Positions 43,001 to 50,326 of a stretch of DNA of 64,000 nt are shown here, piece by piece. The notes below the pieces were generated by a model. It was not told the origin of the DNA. It saw nothing but the letters and a program-made list of their open reading frames with translations, and searched no databases. Made by a program: the position numbers and the translations under genes. Source of the stretch: Siphonodentalium dalli (lineage: Eukaryota > Mollusca > Scaphopoda > Gadilida > Siphonodentaliidae); NCBI GenBank assembly GCA_032622095.1, contig CP136066.1:64822609-64886608 (forward strand), given 5' to 3'. The stretch's first letter is position 1; the number at the start of each line of letters is the position of its first letter.

Positions 43001-45109
43001 CTGTTGACGGCGTAATATATTTACGGAATGTTTTTCGATGAGCGAAGCATGGTCCTGCGTTCTTCCCGATAATTAAGGTAGAAACTTTAAACGTACACAG
43101 GCGTGTGATACATCATTGGAAAGCGCCACAGATTCTAACCGTGCAAATTATATGACTGGCAATTTATTATTCGCGCTATATCGAATCGATTTGTGAGCAC
43201 CGAACTGAAATATATTAGCGCAAAACGGCGTAAAAACAGATTTGACCTCGGCACGTGAAAAGTTGACATCGGATCTGAAAATTAATATGCCCATGCCACT
43301 TCCCGGCCGATAGTACCCTCACATACGAAGTTTCATCGAAATCGGGTCGGCCGTTTTCGAGTTCATCGCGAACACACAGACAGACACACAGACAGATCTT
43401 CCAAAATATATAATGAATAGCAGGTTAGCCCGCCACTGGCGGCATTCGTCTCATGGCTTTGTTTCAGAAACATGACATTTTTTTAATTTAACCAAATTTC
43501 AAGTCGATAGCTCCACCCGTTTCCGAGATCTGGTCTGCGCATGCGCGAAGCTTGCGTCGCACGGGCTCGGCGACCCGATAAAATTCGTACCCGGGGCAAG
43601 ATACATTCACATAGCAAAGTTCAAGTCGATAGCTCCATCCGTTTCCGAGATCTCGTCTGCGCATGCGCGAAGCTGGTGTCGCACGGACTCGGCGACCCGT
43701 TAAAATTTGTATCCGGGGCAAGATACATTCACATAGCAAATTTCAAGTCGATAGCTCCATCCGTTTCCGAGATCTCGTCTGCGCATGCGCGAAGCTGGTG
43801 TCGCACGGGCTCGGCGACCCGATAAAATTCGTAACCGGGGCAAGATACATTCACATAGCAAATTTCAAGTCGATAGCTCCACCCGTTTCCGAGATCTCGT
43901 CTGCGCATGCGCGAAGCGGGCGCCGCACGGGCTCGCCAATATGACAACGTTCACCGCCTGGTCAAACTACACACACGTACCAAGTTTCGTCCCGATCGGT
44001 CGAGAATCATAGATTTGTATAAATGACAGACAGACAGACAAACAAACAAACAAACAGAGGTCTTCAAAATATATATGAGATAGATAGACTAGCCGATGAG
44101 CCCGACGTTGTCTGGGCTATTCAAAAACCAAATTTCAAGTCGATAGCTCCACCCGTTTCAAAAACCAAATTTCAAGTCGATAGCTCCACCCGTTTCCGAG
44201 ATCTCGTCTGCGCATGCGTGCGAGAGCAACGTCAAGATTGGTAGAAACTGCCAATTCAGGGGTCATTTGTATACCCCCGATGCTCATATACTGCGATTTT
44301 TGGCACACATTCACTTATGCCTGATTGTAAAGGTTGATGGGTGACATGATGATTTAAAGGTGGTGTTGTAGCCAATCAGATTGCTAGTTGCAACACGATG
44401 TAGGGACAATAATTTATACCAAAGGGCATTTATGAGTCTCAATGTGTTTGGAATGTTTAAACATGCATTGAATGCTGATTATTTTATCTATCCTAGGTTC
44501 AAGAAGCGGTCTGAAAAGATGGCCAGAGAGGTATTGGTCCAAGGTATCAGCATGGCAGAAGCGATCGAATACCCAGTGAATGCACCAACGGAAGAGGTTA
44601 CAGGACTGCCACCTGCAAAAATAAGATCGCATTCCCATTCAGCTGAAGTTTCTCAAGAGGAACAGCACAGATTTGTTTTACCAGATATAACGGTTGGTCA
44701 GGCAAACACTAGAGCAAGACATCCAACCATTATGGACCTTCCACCAACCATTCCTCCTACTATTCCACCAACCTTACCAGTACAGATTGCACCACGACCA
44801 TGTCTGGTGATTTTAAGTCCTGAATCAACATCTCAGACTCCACTTCAGATGGTCAATGTCCCAGATGTGCCGCAGTCTGAATTTGCAAGAACAACAACAA
44901 TATATCGAAAAAGACGGCTAGCTGAGACTGGGAAGGAAGCGAAAGTATACAAGAAAAGAATTGGTGTGAAGAAGTGCAGCATTTGTAAGGAGGATTTATC
45001 TGCTGAATATGGTCACATCTTCTATTACGGCTATAGATATTGTCCATCCATGCCGGAAAATGTTGACACTTGGAAAGCGGAAGTGCAGGAGAAAGCGAAG
45101 AAGTATTGA
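18594..45109 (+). CDS. Gene 2: multidomain DUF6729-like/transposase-like protein, 11 coding exons
   Basis: Coding exons: 18594-19016, 20825-20968, 24263-24713, 29165-29501, 31121-31913, 33345-33557, 36452-36658, 37430-37866, 39200-39459, 41193-41432 and 44497-45109. All introns are GT..AG, and the junctions from exon 2 to exon 11 are phase-compatible. The product is about 1,371 residues if exon 1 were 421 bp. Approximate layout: FGSFRGKSFKWL module (73-97); Cys/His region with C269, H273, C287, C306, C309 and C315; RNase H-like core with D447, D515, D539xxH542 and E704; proline-rich repeats (856-1001); conserved WPDCNRY region (about 1096-1180); basic stretch and a terminal C-x2-C-x9-H-x8-C knuckle. 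Similar unnamed proteins exist in fish and invertebrates from memory. The D/D/DxxH/E pattern is that of MULE- and hAT-type transposases; the catalytic assignment is inference. The protein is probably nuclear and DNA-binding. The oddity is that exon 1 as sequenced (423 bp) is out of frame with exon 2. Confidence 0.8.
19240..19530. repeat. Truncated relative of the 17223 Helitron
   Basis: The order of phrases matches part of that element: GAGGTATCTGGTGTTGCT, then ATTAATGACCCTTCAAGACA, CACCTATTGCATGAC and CTTTATGTCATTTGAGGTCA. The ends are missing. The rest of intron 1 (19530-20824) is AT-rich with no recognised element. Confidence 0.5.
20825..20968 (+). CDS. Gene 2 exon 2
   Basis: Acceptor TTTTTTTTCAG and donor CCG|GTAATT, phase 1 to phase 1. 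It encodes an acidic linker (DVTDEELISHAEDMELLTLA). An alternative NAG acceptor 15 bases downstream would keep the same phase. Confidence 0.8.
20996..22375. mobile_element. Hairpin-capped element with ~190-bp tandem units (M2)
   Basis: The left end folds as AGCTCAACTTTAC/GTAAAGTTTGAGCT and is followed by a GTGTGTGTGTG tract. About seven tandem units follow, with GGCCGCCAGCAGCCATCTTG and GGCTACAGGTCGTACCTTTG. The right end is AAGTTGAGCTA, then AGTGTCATTGACACT, itself a hairpin. It is a better preserved member of the M1 family and starts 28 bp after exon 2. Confidence 0.7.
22376..23760 (+). other. Intron 2, unassigned AT-rich part
   Basis: No coding exon, transposon terminus or tandem array recognised. 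Short ORFs on both strands lack any family feature. Confidence 0.45.
23761..23900. mobile_element. Small MITE, ATTAAAG family (copy 2)
   Basis: It carries TGGTGCAGCATTAAAGGTGA, then CTTATATATGTGAATCTCCC and TAGGCCAGTGTTTTCTCTTA, in the order seen in the copies at 3855 and 26250. The right terminus is unclear. Confidence 0.4.
24084..24176. mobile_element. 93-bp hAT-like MITE with target duplication
   Basis: The perfect inverted ends CACAGGAGCCTGGAATTTG/CAAATTCCAGGCTCCTGTG are flanked by GGTATAAT on the left and (G)GTATAAT on the right, a 7-8 bp target-site duplication. The centre is GC-rich (CACCCGGGACCCGG). It sits 86 bp upstream of exon 3, in both units. Confidence 0.85.
24263..24713 (+). 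CDS. Gene 2 exon 3: Cys/His-rich DUF6729-like region
   Basis: The acceptor TCCATTCCAAAG lacks a strong polypyrimidine/CAG end but is the only one giving the needed phase (in 1, out 2). It encodes LPQGWKESAPAADHQWMSTL, LLLWVPRRMWKVKF, then TCSNGHAPYEL, YKRC and QCRKCKKKYIC. The C-x3-H, C and C-x2-C-x5-C residues suggest a zinc-binding fold. The family name is recalled, not tested. Confidence 0.88.
24908..25557. repeat. 650-bp segment present only in unit A
   Basis: In unit B the sequence jumps from TATCTGT to TAATCATT at about 60627. The segment contains a short M-family element (25015-25483) with about 1.5 core units, its left hairpin and its right AATTTGAGCTA end, plus unique flanks on both sides. 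The break is therefore not a simple element excision. Confidence 0.9.
25015..25483. mobile_element. Short M-family element (M3)
   Basis: TA-flanked, left end AGCCCAACTTACTTTGTGAA, right end CCAATTTGAGCTA followed by the AGTGTCATTGACACT hairpin. It serves as the empty-site reference for the insertion found in M1. Confidence 0.65.
25558..25940. repeat. Tandem units of about 125 bp with TCCGTCC lead
   Basis: A GTCCGTCCGTC lead is followed by about three units with TATGAACTTATTTCAATAAT, TTTTTGTATG and GCTTC phrases. Its architecture is like the other lead-plus-units repeats here. Confidence 0.5.
26250..26450. mobile_element. Small MITE, ATTAAAG family (copy 3)
   Basis: The ends are GTTAAAGATCCTGTGCC and GGCACAGGATAAAAGA (inverted). 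Inside is a repeated TATATAAGAGA/TCTTATAT palindromic pair. It is intronic, in both units. Confidence 0.5.
26620..27420. repeat. Inverted/direct cluster of GGGGGAGATATCC motifs
   Basis: CAGGATATNTCCCCCACCC-type blocks on one strand (26630, 26700, 26910) are answered by GGGTGGGGGAGATATCCT (27035, 27380, 27400). They come with mirrored copies of a TTTTATTGCTTATTGTGCTT segment. It could be a rearranged inverted-repeat element. No coding is seen. Confidence 0.5.
27470..27861 (+). mobile_element. Non-autonomous Helitron (first of a tandem trio)
   Basis: 5' TCTCATATATATTTTGAAG, a GTTTGTCTGTATG microsatellite, two 122-bp units, then the hairpin GCCCGGACAATGCCGGGC, TCATTGG and CTAG. It is the plus-strand relative of the element at 5727-6398, but with the CCCGGAC-type tail. 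Confidence 0.8.
27862..28624 (+). mobile_element. Non-autonomous Helitron (second of a tandem trio)
   Basis: It starts TCTACTATATATTTTGAGAC at the base after the previous CTAG. It ends with the perfect hairpin GCCGCC-AGT-GGCGGC, TAACCTG and CTAG. The A-rich interior has ATTAATTAAAAA tracts. Unit B has an 11-bp duplication (ATTCTTATGT-type) near its middle. Confidence 0.85.
28625..28870 (+). mobile_element. Helitron 5' end (third of a tandem trio, truncated)
   Basis: It starts TCTCCTATATATTTTGAGAC directly after CTAG, but no hairpin/CTAG end is recognised downstream. Its middle (GTAATACTGTGGTCATTACC) resembles 10340-10405. Confidence 0.6.
29165..29501 (+). CDS. Gene 2 exon 4: start of RNase H-like core
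   Basis: Acceptor TTTGATTGCAG and donor AAG|GTGAGT, phase 2 to 0. It encodes YASDMKVVSLLRHRGLGN through CVLKIDSTKK. The Asp in LKID is the likely first catalytic residue (about 447). Confidence 0.9.
29578..30396. mobile_element. hAT-type non-autonomous element, 819 bp
   Basis: The terminal inverted repeats TAGTGTTCAAACGA/TCGTTTGAACACTA are flanked by a perfect 8-bp duplication ATTGAAGT (29570-29577 and 30397-30404). Both ends carry GTCGACTAGTCG-type subterminal repeats, the usual place for transposase binding sites. It is non-coding and inserted in intron 4, 76 bp after the exon. The corresponding site in unit B is outside the window. Confidence 0.93.
30405..31120 (+). other. Intron 4, remainder
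   Basis: No recognised element. It ends TTTCATTTCAATTCAG, the exon 5 acceptor. Confidence 0.5.
31121..31913 (+). CDS. Gene 2 exon 5: RNase H-fold catalytic region
   Basis: Largest exon, phase 0 to 1. It encodes DLLYTDRDCCGG (second Asp, about 515), LIVRLDIWHFMRRLA (DxxH, about 539-542) and STSLESFHLHLNRFIPG (Glu, about 704). The D to D spacing is 68 and D to E is 189, with the DxxH motif in between. This is the layout of MULE/hAT-like RNase H transposases with an insertion before Glu. All the key residues look intact. Confidence 0.9.
32308..32570. repeat. 21-bp array of GAGATATCTC palindromes
   Basis: GATATC or one-mismatch versions start at 32310, 32331, 32352, 32373, 32394, 32416, 32437, 32459, 32480, 32502, 32519, 32542 and 32563, a spacing of 21-22 bp except near 32510. 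The palindrome is better conserved than the linkers, which contain TTAATTCATT-type sequence. It lies in intron 5. Confidence 0.9.
32580..33344 (+). other. Intron 5, remainder
   Basis: No gene or transposon end recognised. It closes with ATGCAGCCTTATTTTCAG before exon 6. Confidence 0.5.
33345..33557 (+). CDS. Gene 2 exon 6
   Basis: Phase 1 to 1. It encodes NSASAAHFQAYLLDGLYRWN and QYAVNFYSIKVLGHRLIPDY, directly continuing the SLESFH...RFIPG helix. It is the C-terminal part of the RNase H-like region. Confidence 0.88.
34289..34975. mobile_element. Hairpin-led element with three ~162-bp units
   Basis: The left hairpin GAGTTTTTCAAAAACTC is followed by a GGCGGGCGGGCGGGC tract. Tandem units start near 34550, 34712 and 34874 (TATTTGGTATATGAG, TCTCGGACGAGTTC). 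The right end is GAACTCAAC plus the small hairpin GCATCTTAGATGC. Same design as M1-M3 but a different sequence family. It lies in intron 6. Confidence 0.55.
35431..36238. repeat. Long inverted-repeat structure in intron 6
   Basis: Outer arms: ACTCCAGACAA...GGCTACGGACAAGAGACCAG (35431-35486) and its reverse complement (about 36187-36238). Inner arms of about 41 bp, ending CTAGCATGTAGACTG, lie at 35518-35559 and 36091-36131. A 41-bp direct repeat (AATCAGATTTTCGGCAATGT) occurs at about 35917 and 36147. This could be a rearranged TIR transposon. No target-site duplication was found. Confidence 0.6.
36452..36658 (+). CDS. Gene 2 exon 7
   Basis: Acceptor TGTCTTGCAG and donor ACAG|GTAAAC, phase 1 to 1. 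It encodes ERIGIEYLFDQTGEVLQDLR and a very acidic Glu/Asp/Thr-rich tail (TEELSSTDEGFEEAEDMTMD), probably disordered. Confidence 0.85.
36659..37429 (+). other. Intron 7
   Basis: It contains one unit-like stretch (AAAATTTGGTATGTTAGTTT ... GAGTTATGCCCC) related to the 34289 element. Otherwise nothing is recognised. It ends TTCTTCCTCACAG. Confidence 0.45.
37430..37866 (+). CDS. Gene 2 exon 8: two in-frame proline-rich repeats
   Basis: Phase 1 to 0. Two copies of DISAERPPP...SLRPxAVSxPADIxPPPA...VPPSPATSDLVTSM.SSSSQEQSQ are joined by VIHS; the second carries a 5-9 residue insertion. The first repeat ends in the same CAG|GTGATT sequence as the real donor, and its internal copy (37629/37630) is in the same phase. 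The segment is probably a disordered linker. Confidence 0.85.
37919..38337 (+). mobile_element. Helitron-like element, unit B copy of 229-647
   Basis: Same ends, including the CTTG tail. At least one substitution near the 5' end (GGAACGTC instead of GGAACTTC). Confidence 0.6.
38384..38503. mobile_element. Fold-back MITE, unit B copy of 694-813
   Basis: It has the same arms and inner hairpin as the unit A copy. Confidence 0.6.
39200..39459 (+). CDS. Gene 2 exon 9
   Basis: First exon of gene 2 lying wholly in unit B. Phase 0 to 2; same splice sites as gene 1 exon 9 and no visible coding difference. Confidence 0.88.
39955..40982. repeat. GATTCGATATTCGA-flanked block, unit B copy
   Basis: Counterpart of 2265-3292 with a few substitutions. 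Confidence 0.35.
41193..41432 (+). CDS. Gene 2 exon 10
   Basis: Phase 2 to 2. It encodes the WPDCNRY/RWGPIAADYKHIRD segment and ends NNTTLKTW across the junction with exon 11. This region is one of the best conserved parts of related proteins as I recall them. Confidence 0.88.
41545..41687. mobile_element. Small MITE, ATTAAAG family, unit B copy of 3855-3997
   Basis: It has the same inverted ends; one C-to-A change in the centre. Confidence 0.5.
42130..42434 (-). mobile_element. Helitron, unit B copy of 4440-4744
   Basis: It keeps the A|TC...CTAG|T ends and the terminal hairpin. Confidence 0.8.
42830..44220 (-). mobile_element. Helitron cluster, unit B copy
   Basis: Single copy of the head-to-tail cluster: H7 (to 43416), the minisatellite Helitron (to 44088; four 122-bp units from 43493) and the truncated H8 tail. 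It represents the arrangement before the 1,969-bp duplication seen in unit A. Confidence 0.75.
44497..45109 (+). CDS. Gene 2 exon 11 (terminal)
   Basis: One leading base completes a Trp codon from exon 10. It encodes the Pro/Thr-rich segment, the basic YRKRRLAETGKEAK stretch, and CSICKEDLSAEYGH...YGYRYC with C-x2-C-x9-H-x8-C spacing, ending QEKAKKY and TGA. Only one terminal exon is present here. Confidence 0.9.
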
Positions 45110-45110
45110 G

Positions 45111-45116
45111 AATAAA
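45111..45116 (+). promoter_or_regulatory. AATAAA polyadenylation signal, gene 2
   Basis: One base after the stop codon, as in gene 1. Confidence 0.6.
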
Positions 45117-45170
45117 GAAGGCAGACCTGATGCACAGATATAACTCTCAGCCAGCAGATTCCTCATGGAG

Positions 45171-45323
45171 CCTGCTATTGACGAGACCAGTCACGTAGGC
45201 CGATGAAGCTCAAGGGGTGCTTAACCTATCACCGGCAGCATGGAACCTGCTACCGACAGGGTGACCTTGAGACGGCGAAAGCGCCGGCGTGACTCGTCCA
45301 GGGAGTGGCTACTCCCAAAAAAA
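45171..45323 (+). ncRNA. Candidate structured RNA segment, unit B copy
   Basis: The stems described for 9450-9609 are all retained. The differences I see are A to T in the loop of the GGCAGCA stem and T to G in the unpaired CCTTTAGA linker. The tail is 7 A followed by 7 T instead of 14 A. Confidence 0.4.
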
Positions 45324-46122
45324 TTTTTTTAATGCGGCCTGGCATAGTGTTATAATAACTCTATACCTGCTAGTCTCAAGCCTAGATAAAACGCAGAGAG
45401 GAATTTTCAATATAACAAACAAAAACTTTAATGCAGCCAAATAATCCATAAATCGGTCTATTATAGTCTACACCATTATAATATATGATATGTGTAAAAT
45501 GCAGTGATTGTCCTAAGATGTCCTTATATCTGTAGCACTTGAAGGCATGGATGCCCTTCGTTATACATGTAGATTATAATTTAGAAATAACAGTTAACCA
45601 AATTGTGAAGATACTGGTATCTTGTAAACAACTTGGTGGCATTTCTAACAAAAGATTAGTCAGTGGGGGGGGGGGGTCTCCTCGGTATTGAGAGTTTTGC
45701 TTATCACATACTCTTTAAATACTGTTTGTTTATGTAACATCTCGTTTGTTTACATAACACAGATTAATTACTAACATGACAATAGCATGCCGCAATTTAC
45801 TTGATATTTACGATTCGTATAAGAACAAAATTTGTCAATAATATATTATTTCTGTTTATGGCAGTTTTAATGGATGTGACTATTTTAACAGCAAAACCCA
45901 TCGGCAATGCTTACAATATCTTTAACAAGATCTACATGGACATATTGATTTCTTCAACTATTTCTGGGTGTGATGATCCGCTGATAGACTGCGGTTTCAT
46001 AAGCGAACGGTACCACTACTCCACTAATGTGGCTGTTTCGATACTGCTGTTGATACCGTATACTACCGGTAATACCGTCGTCATTACCGGGGTAGCACCC
46101 TATTTTTCAAGTAAGTTACTTT

Positions 46123-46949
46123 GATTATAGTGGTACGATGCACATGCATAATATATATTATAATGGTGTGCATTAGACCGACCCACATATTGTATATTAT
46201 AATGGTGTGCAGTAGACTGACAGACTTATTATATATTATAATGGTGTATAGTAGACCAACCCAGCATCTATTATATATTTTGGAAGATCTGTCTGTCTGT
46301 CTGTTCGCGATGGACTCGAAAACGACCAAACCGATTTCGATGAAACTTGGTATGTGGGTGTACTTTCGGCCGTGGAGTGGCATGGGTCTGTTAATTTGCC
46401 CGTGCGATGTGACCTTGACCTTGAAATCAGGTTATTTCAAGGTCAAATGCCCGAATATCATGGGAGTTCGATTAAAATTAGTATCTAGGGATACTTTCGT
46501 ATGGGGAGTGTCGTAAGCCTATTTGTTTGCCCATGCGATGTGACCTTGACTTTGAAATCTGGATTTCGACGAAATTTGATACGTGGGGTTACTTTTGTCC
46601 ACTGAGTGTTTTGGACAGGTCGAGTCATGACCCTGACCTTCAAAATTATCAATTCCAGGTCAAATCGGGTAAAACCGGATGGATTTCGACGGGTACTTTT
46701 GTCGGGTACTTTTGTCCGGGCAGTGTTTTGGACGGGTCAAATCGTGACCCCCACCTCACCTTGACCTTCAAAATGGGCGCAATTTCGTCGAAAAACAGAG
46801 GGGGAAACAGCCCGGACGAAGTCGGGTCCACCTGCTAGTATCATATATTATAATTGTGCATGTATAGACAGAGACAGCCACATGTATCATATATTATAAT
46901 GGTGTATAGTAGATCGACCTCGCATATAGTATGGTGTATTATAATGGTA
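46123..46949. repeat. About 43-bp minisatellite split by a Helitron, unit B
   Basis: Same split array as 10404-11230; the Helitron occupies 46267-46838. Confidence 0.75.
46267..46838 (+). mobile_element. Helitron, unit B copy of 10548-11119
   Basis: It has an intact TC start, hairpin and CTAG end between A and T. The insertion therefore predates the duplication, or is shared by both haplotypes. Confidence 0.9.
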
Positions 46950-47348
46950 TGAAGCAAATCATATCATAACTATATACCTCCTAGTCTCAAGAAACGCAGG
47001 GAGGAAATATTAATATAACAAAAATTTATAATGCAGCCAATTAATCTATTAATATGATTAATTGAAGGTCTCAAGCCCTTGAAAATGCAGAGAGGAAATT
47101 TTTGTATAAGGACGATAGGTGCACTCGCATAAACTGTGAGATGAACTTCATTCAAAAACAAATAAACATAAGTCCCAGGGCAAGGTCCACGCCCCTTTCC
47201 AAATCCCAAATAAAATAATGACAGAACACATTAGAGGTGAACTCTGTCCAATTAAACAAAAACAGTCAAAGTTTGGCATATATGCCCTCACATAACATCA
47301 AAGGATGTGTGGGAGGCTGTTTTCACATTTATTACTTATGTTCCGTTA

Positions 47349-47835
47349 TTTATTGCGCTTAAATGTACATATTTGTGCTTAGTGTAAATATTTGTGCTTA
47401 AGTGCAAACAACCTCTGTCATTTGCACTTAAGCACAAATGATACATAAATAATTTATGTGAAAAGGGCCTCCTGTAAGGATGAGCGTTTGCAACACCAGC
47501 TGATGTGGAATTACCATGAATTCCCTGTGAGCATTAAGATCAGTTCCTAAGTAAGAAATCCAATGCAGGTGTAACATATATCACATTAACACATGGGTTT
47601 GATTATGATAATCACACATTCTAATGGGTTATACTGGGTTATAGTGCAGAAGGTGTCAAGCCATTCAAAATACAGAGAGATTTTTTTTTGTCTGAAGCCT
47701 AATACCATACACTGAAAACCCAAGAACATACATATGGGAGGCCATTTTCATAATTTATTATTGATTTGCACTTAAGCATAAATGATTTGCGCTTAAGTGC
47801 AAACATGCATCTAACAATTTATTTGCACTTAAGCG
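47349..47835. repeat. TTAAG palindrome cluster, unit B
   Basis: Copy of 11630-12116 with the palindromes unchanged. Confidence 0.6.
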
Positions 47836-47898
47836 TTTGACACCCCCTTACTCCATTTCATAGTAGTAGTGCACTACAGACTCGAAATTTGAACTTGA

Positions 47899-48289
47899 AG
47901 AAAAAACATATTTCCATATGCATGTCAGCATCTCTGCTCCTGGTGTCCCAATAATTGGTGCCTTACCCCCAGATCTCTTGTATATTTTATTAAAGGGACA
48001 TTTCCTGCACATATATCATACCAGTTCCATGGCCATAAAAGGGTAATTAGGAGTTAATGAGAGGGGACTTGCTTCCCTCATATGGTGTACTTATTGACTT
48101 GAAAGAGGGGGAATCCTATCTAATATTATCAGCATCCCTGCCCCCAAAAATATATTTTATATATATTATAAAAACAGACATATCGGCCTTCAGATCTATA
48201 CCATTTCCATGTTCAAAAAAGGGAATTATGAGTTACTGGGGGGATTGCTTCACTCATATGGTGGTGTTCAACCCTTTCTATACTAAATG
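47899..48289. repeat. Two ~195-bp units, unit B
   Basis: Copy of 12180-12570. Confidence 0.5.
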
Positions 48290-48488
48290 AATTTTTGCAC
48301 ACAGCTTTTAAAATATATGTAGGAATTGTTTAAAAACAATAAAAACATAATAAAGATGGTGAATGATATTCCTGTTCATACATTATATGGCTGTGCTTAT
48401 ACATTGGGTGGCAGCAGTGGGATTTTATATACTGATGGCATTGAAATCGAGGGCAAGAGCATTGTTTGTGAGGGTTAACCTAGCTAGT

Positions 48489-48937
48489 TGACTGCATTGT
48501 GTTGCTACACTGTGTTTTGACTGTGGCTGTAGTATTTTTGCGCCCAGCAGGTGGCGTTTGCTGCTTTTATTTTTGACACTTCAAACATAACGATTGTCAA
48601 GGTGCCTCCGCTCTCCCTTCTCCGCGATCTTCACTGTGGCGTCGACCAACCCGCTGTCCGGATTGTCAAAAGTTTGTCAAATCTTTGTCAAATGTTGCGA
48701 CCAATAAGCAGTCAGCATTAGCGGCAATCCCCGGGGAAATACCGTGATTCTATTTTTAGAACCGCAGACAGCTTTTCCATGCGACCGAAGCGGGAACAAT
48801 TCGTTTGCATTTGATCTTTAAACTAGTTTAAATCTCATCTTTTTGTGTATAATACCTGTTTTTATTTCATCTATGCGTGTTTATAGTGTACCTCATTGTT
48901 TATTATGTAGTTTTCATTCGGATTTCAACTGTGAAAG
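48489..48937 (+). promoter_or_regulatory. Probable promoter and non-coding exon 1 of gene 3
   Basis: Same CCAAT motif and GTGAAAG|GTGAGT donor (48937/48938) as in unit A. It includes the CTCF-like CCAGCAGGTGGCG at 48544-48556. Confidence 0.4.
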
Positions 48938-50326
48938 GTGAGTTGCTTGGCATTTAAAGATTTATAAACATTCGCTTCACGTCATGAAGACATGATGTTC
49001 TGCAAAACGTACAGTCGCTGTCGAAATTATGATTTTCCCAATGTAAACAAAACCTAATTAGACTTAATAATTAATCGATTCCGATATTTTAACCAAGTAT
49101 TTATATTCAATTTCAACATGTTGTGATTGTCTCGCACCTGAAAAGTGGTTTGTACCGTATTTTGTCAGACCAGTATCACTATATAGAGTATAGAATTTAG
49201 AAAACACAATTTGCATTGACAATGGCAGTTTGGCACTGCCAGTGAGTGACACTGGCAGTGAGTGACACTGGCTAAATATATTAGAATTAGACATTCTCAT
49301 GTTACGTTAAATTCAGAAATATAACCACCACTATCGAACATGTATTATTACTTGTTTTAATACCGGTACTATTACAGAATTATTAATTTATTAATGAATA
49401 TTTAAAGGTACCGGTACTCAATCCGATCAGACCCTCACAAATTAGGCCTACTATTTCTTTGGCTTCGGCGGGGGTAAGGGTGATTGCAAAAAAAAAATGA
49501 CATGACAGTAGTCTGACTCTGAAAAAAATATTTGTTTCTGGCTCTTGTGTACCCACCACCCCCTTATTTGAAGGAAAAATATTTTTTCAAATTTCATGCA
49601 GGGTACCCACCCACTTTTTCTGTTTCTGGTTTCTGGTCATTTCAACATCGAGAAGAACTGCATGAAAAAATTAATGAAACGAAAAAAAATTCAGTCTGAG
49701 AACAGATAAGAATCGTATAAAGCTGCATCCAGTGTTGTCCAGTGTGTTTCTGTAGACTAAATGATGAACGACATTATTGACAAGTTAGGCAAAAAAAAAT
49801 AAAAGATAGTATGTTTCCGAAAACGGTGCAGAACACCTAGAGGCAGTGATTATTTTCGCAGCTGAATACCCCGGCCTACTAGTACTGTATGGAAAAAAGT
49901 CGATGACACCCCCCACCAAAACTTCAAAAATTGATAGCTGATCACTCTGAGCTTTGATGGATAGGTTCCTCGACTCAAATATGTTTTACCCATGAAGCCA
50001 AAGAAATAGTAATTCAGGGGTGCTTAATCAGATTGTACCTTTAATTTTAAATTAATGAATAAGACCTGTGTGATATTTTAGATATTATTCAAGTTAATAA
50101 AGGCATTTAGATTTAGAATAACCCCGGCATGATGTTAAGAAAGCAGAATCTATTGAAGGATCGTATAAATGAACCTACCACGTTGGATTCGGTCCCAATT
50201 TAAAGCTGTACACTATATCACAAACCGTAATGTATGCCGGATTCCGACTGCATAAACATATCCGATTCAAGCAAAATTTTATAATTTGATCCCGGCTTAT
50301 CATTTTTCCATTTTTTTTCAATTATT

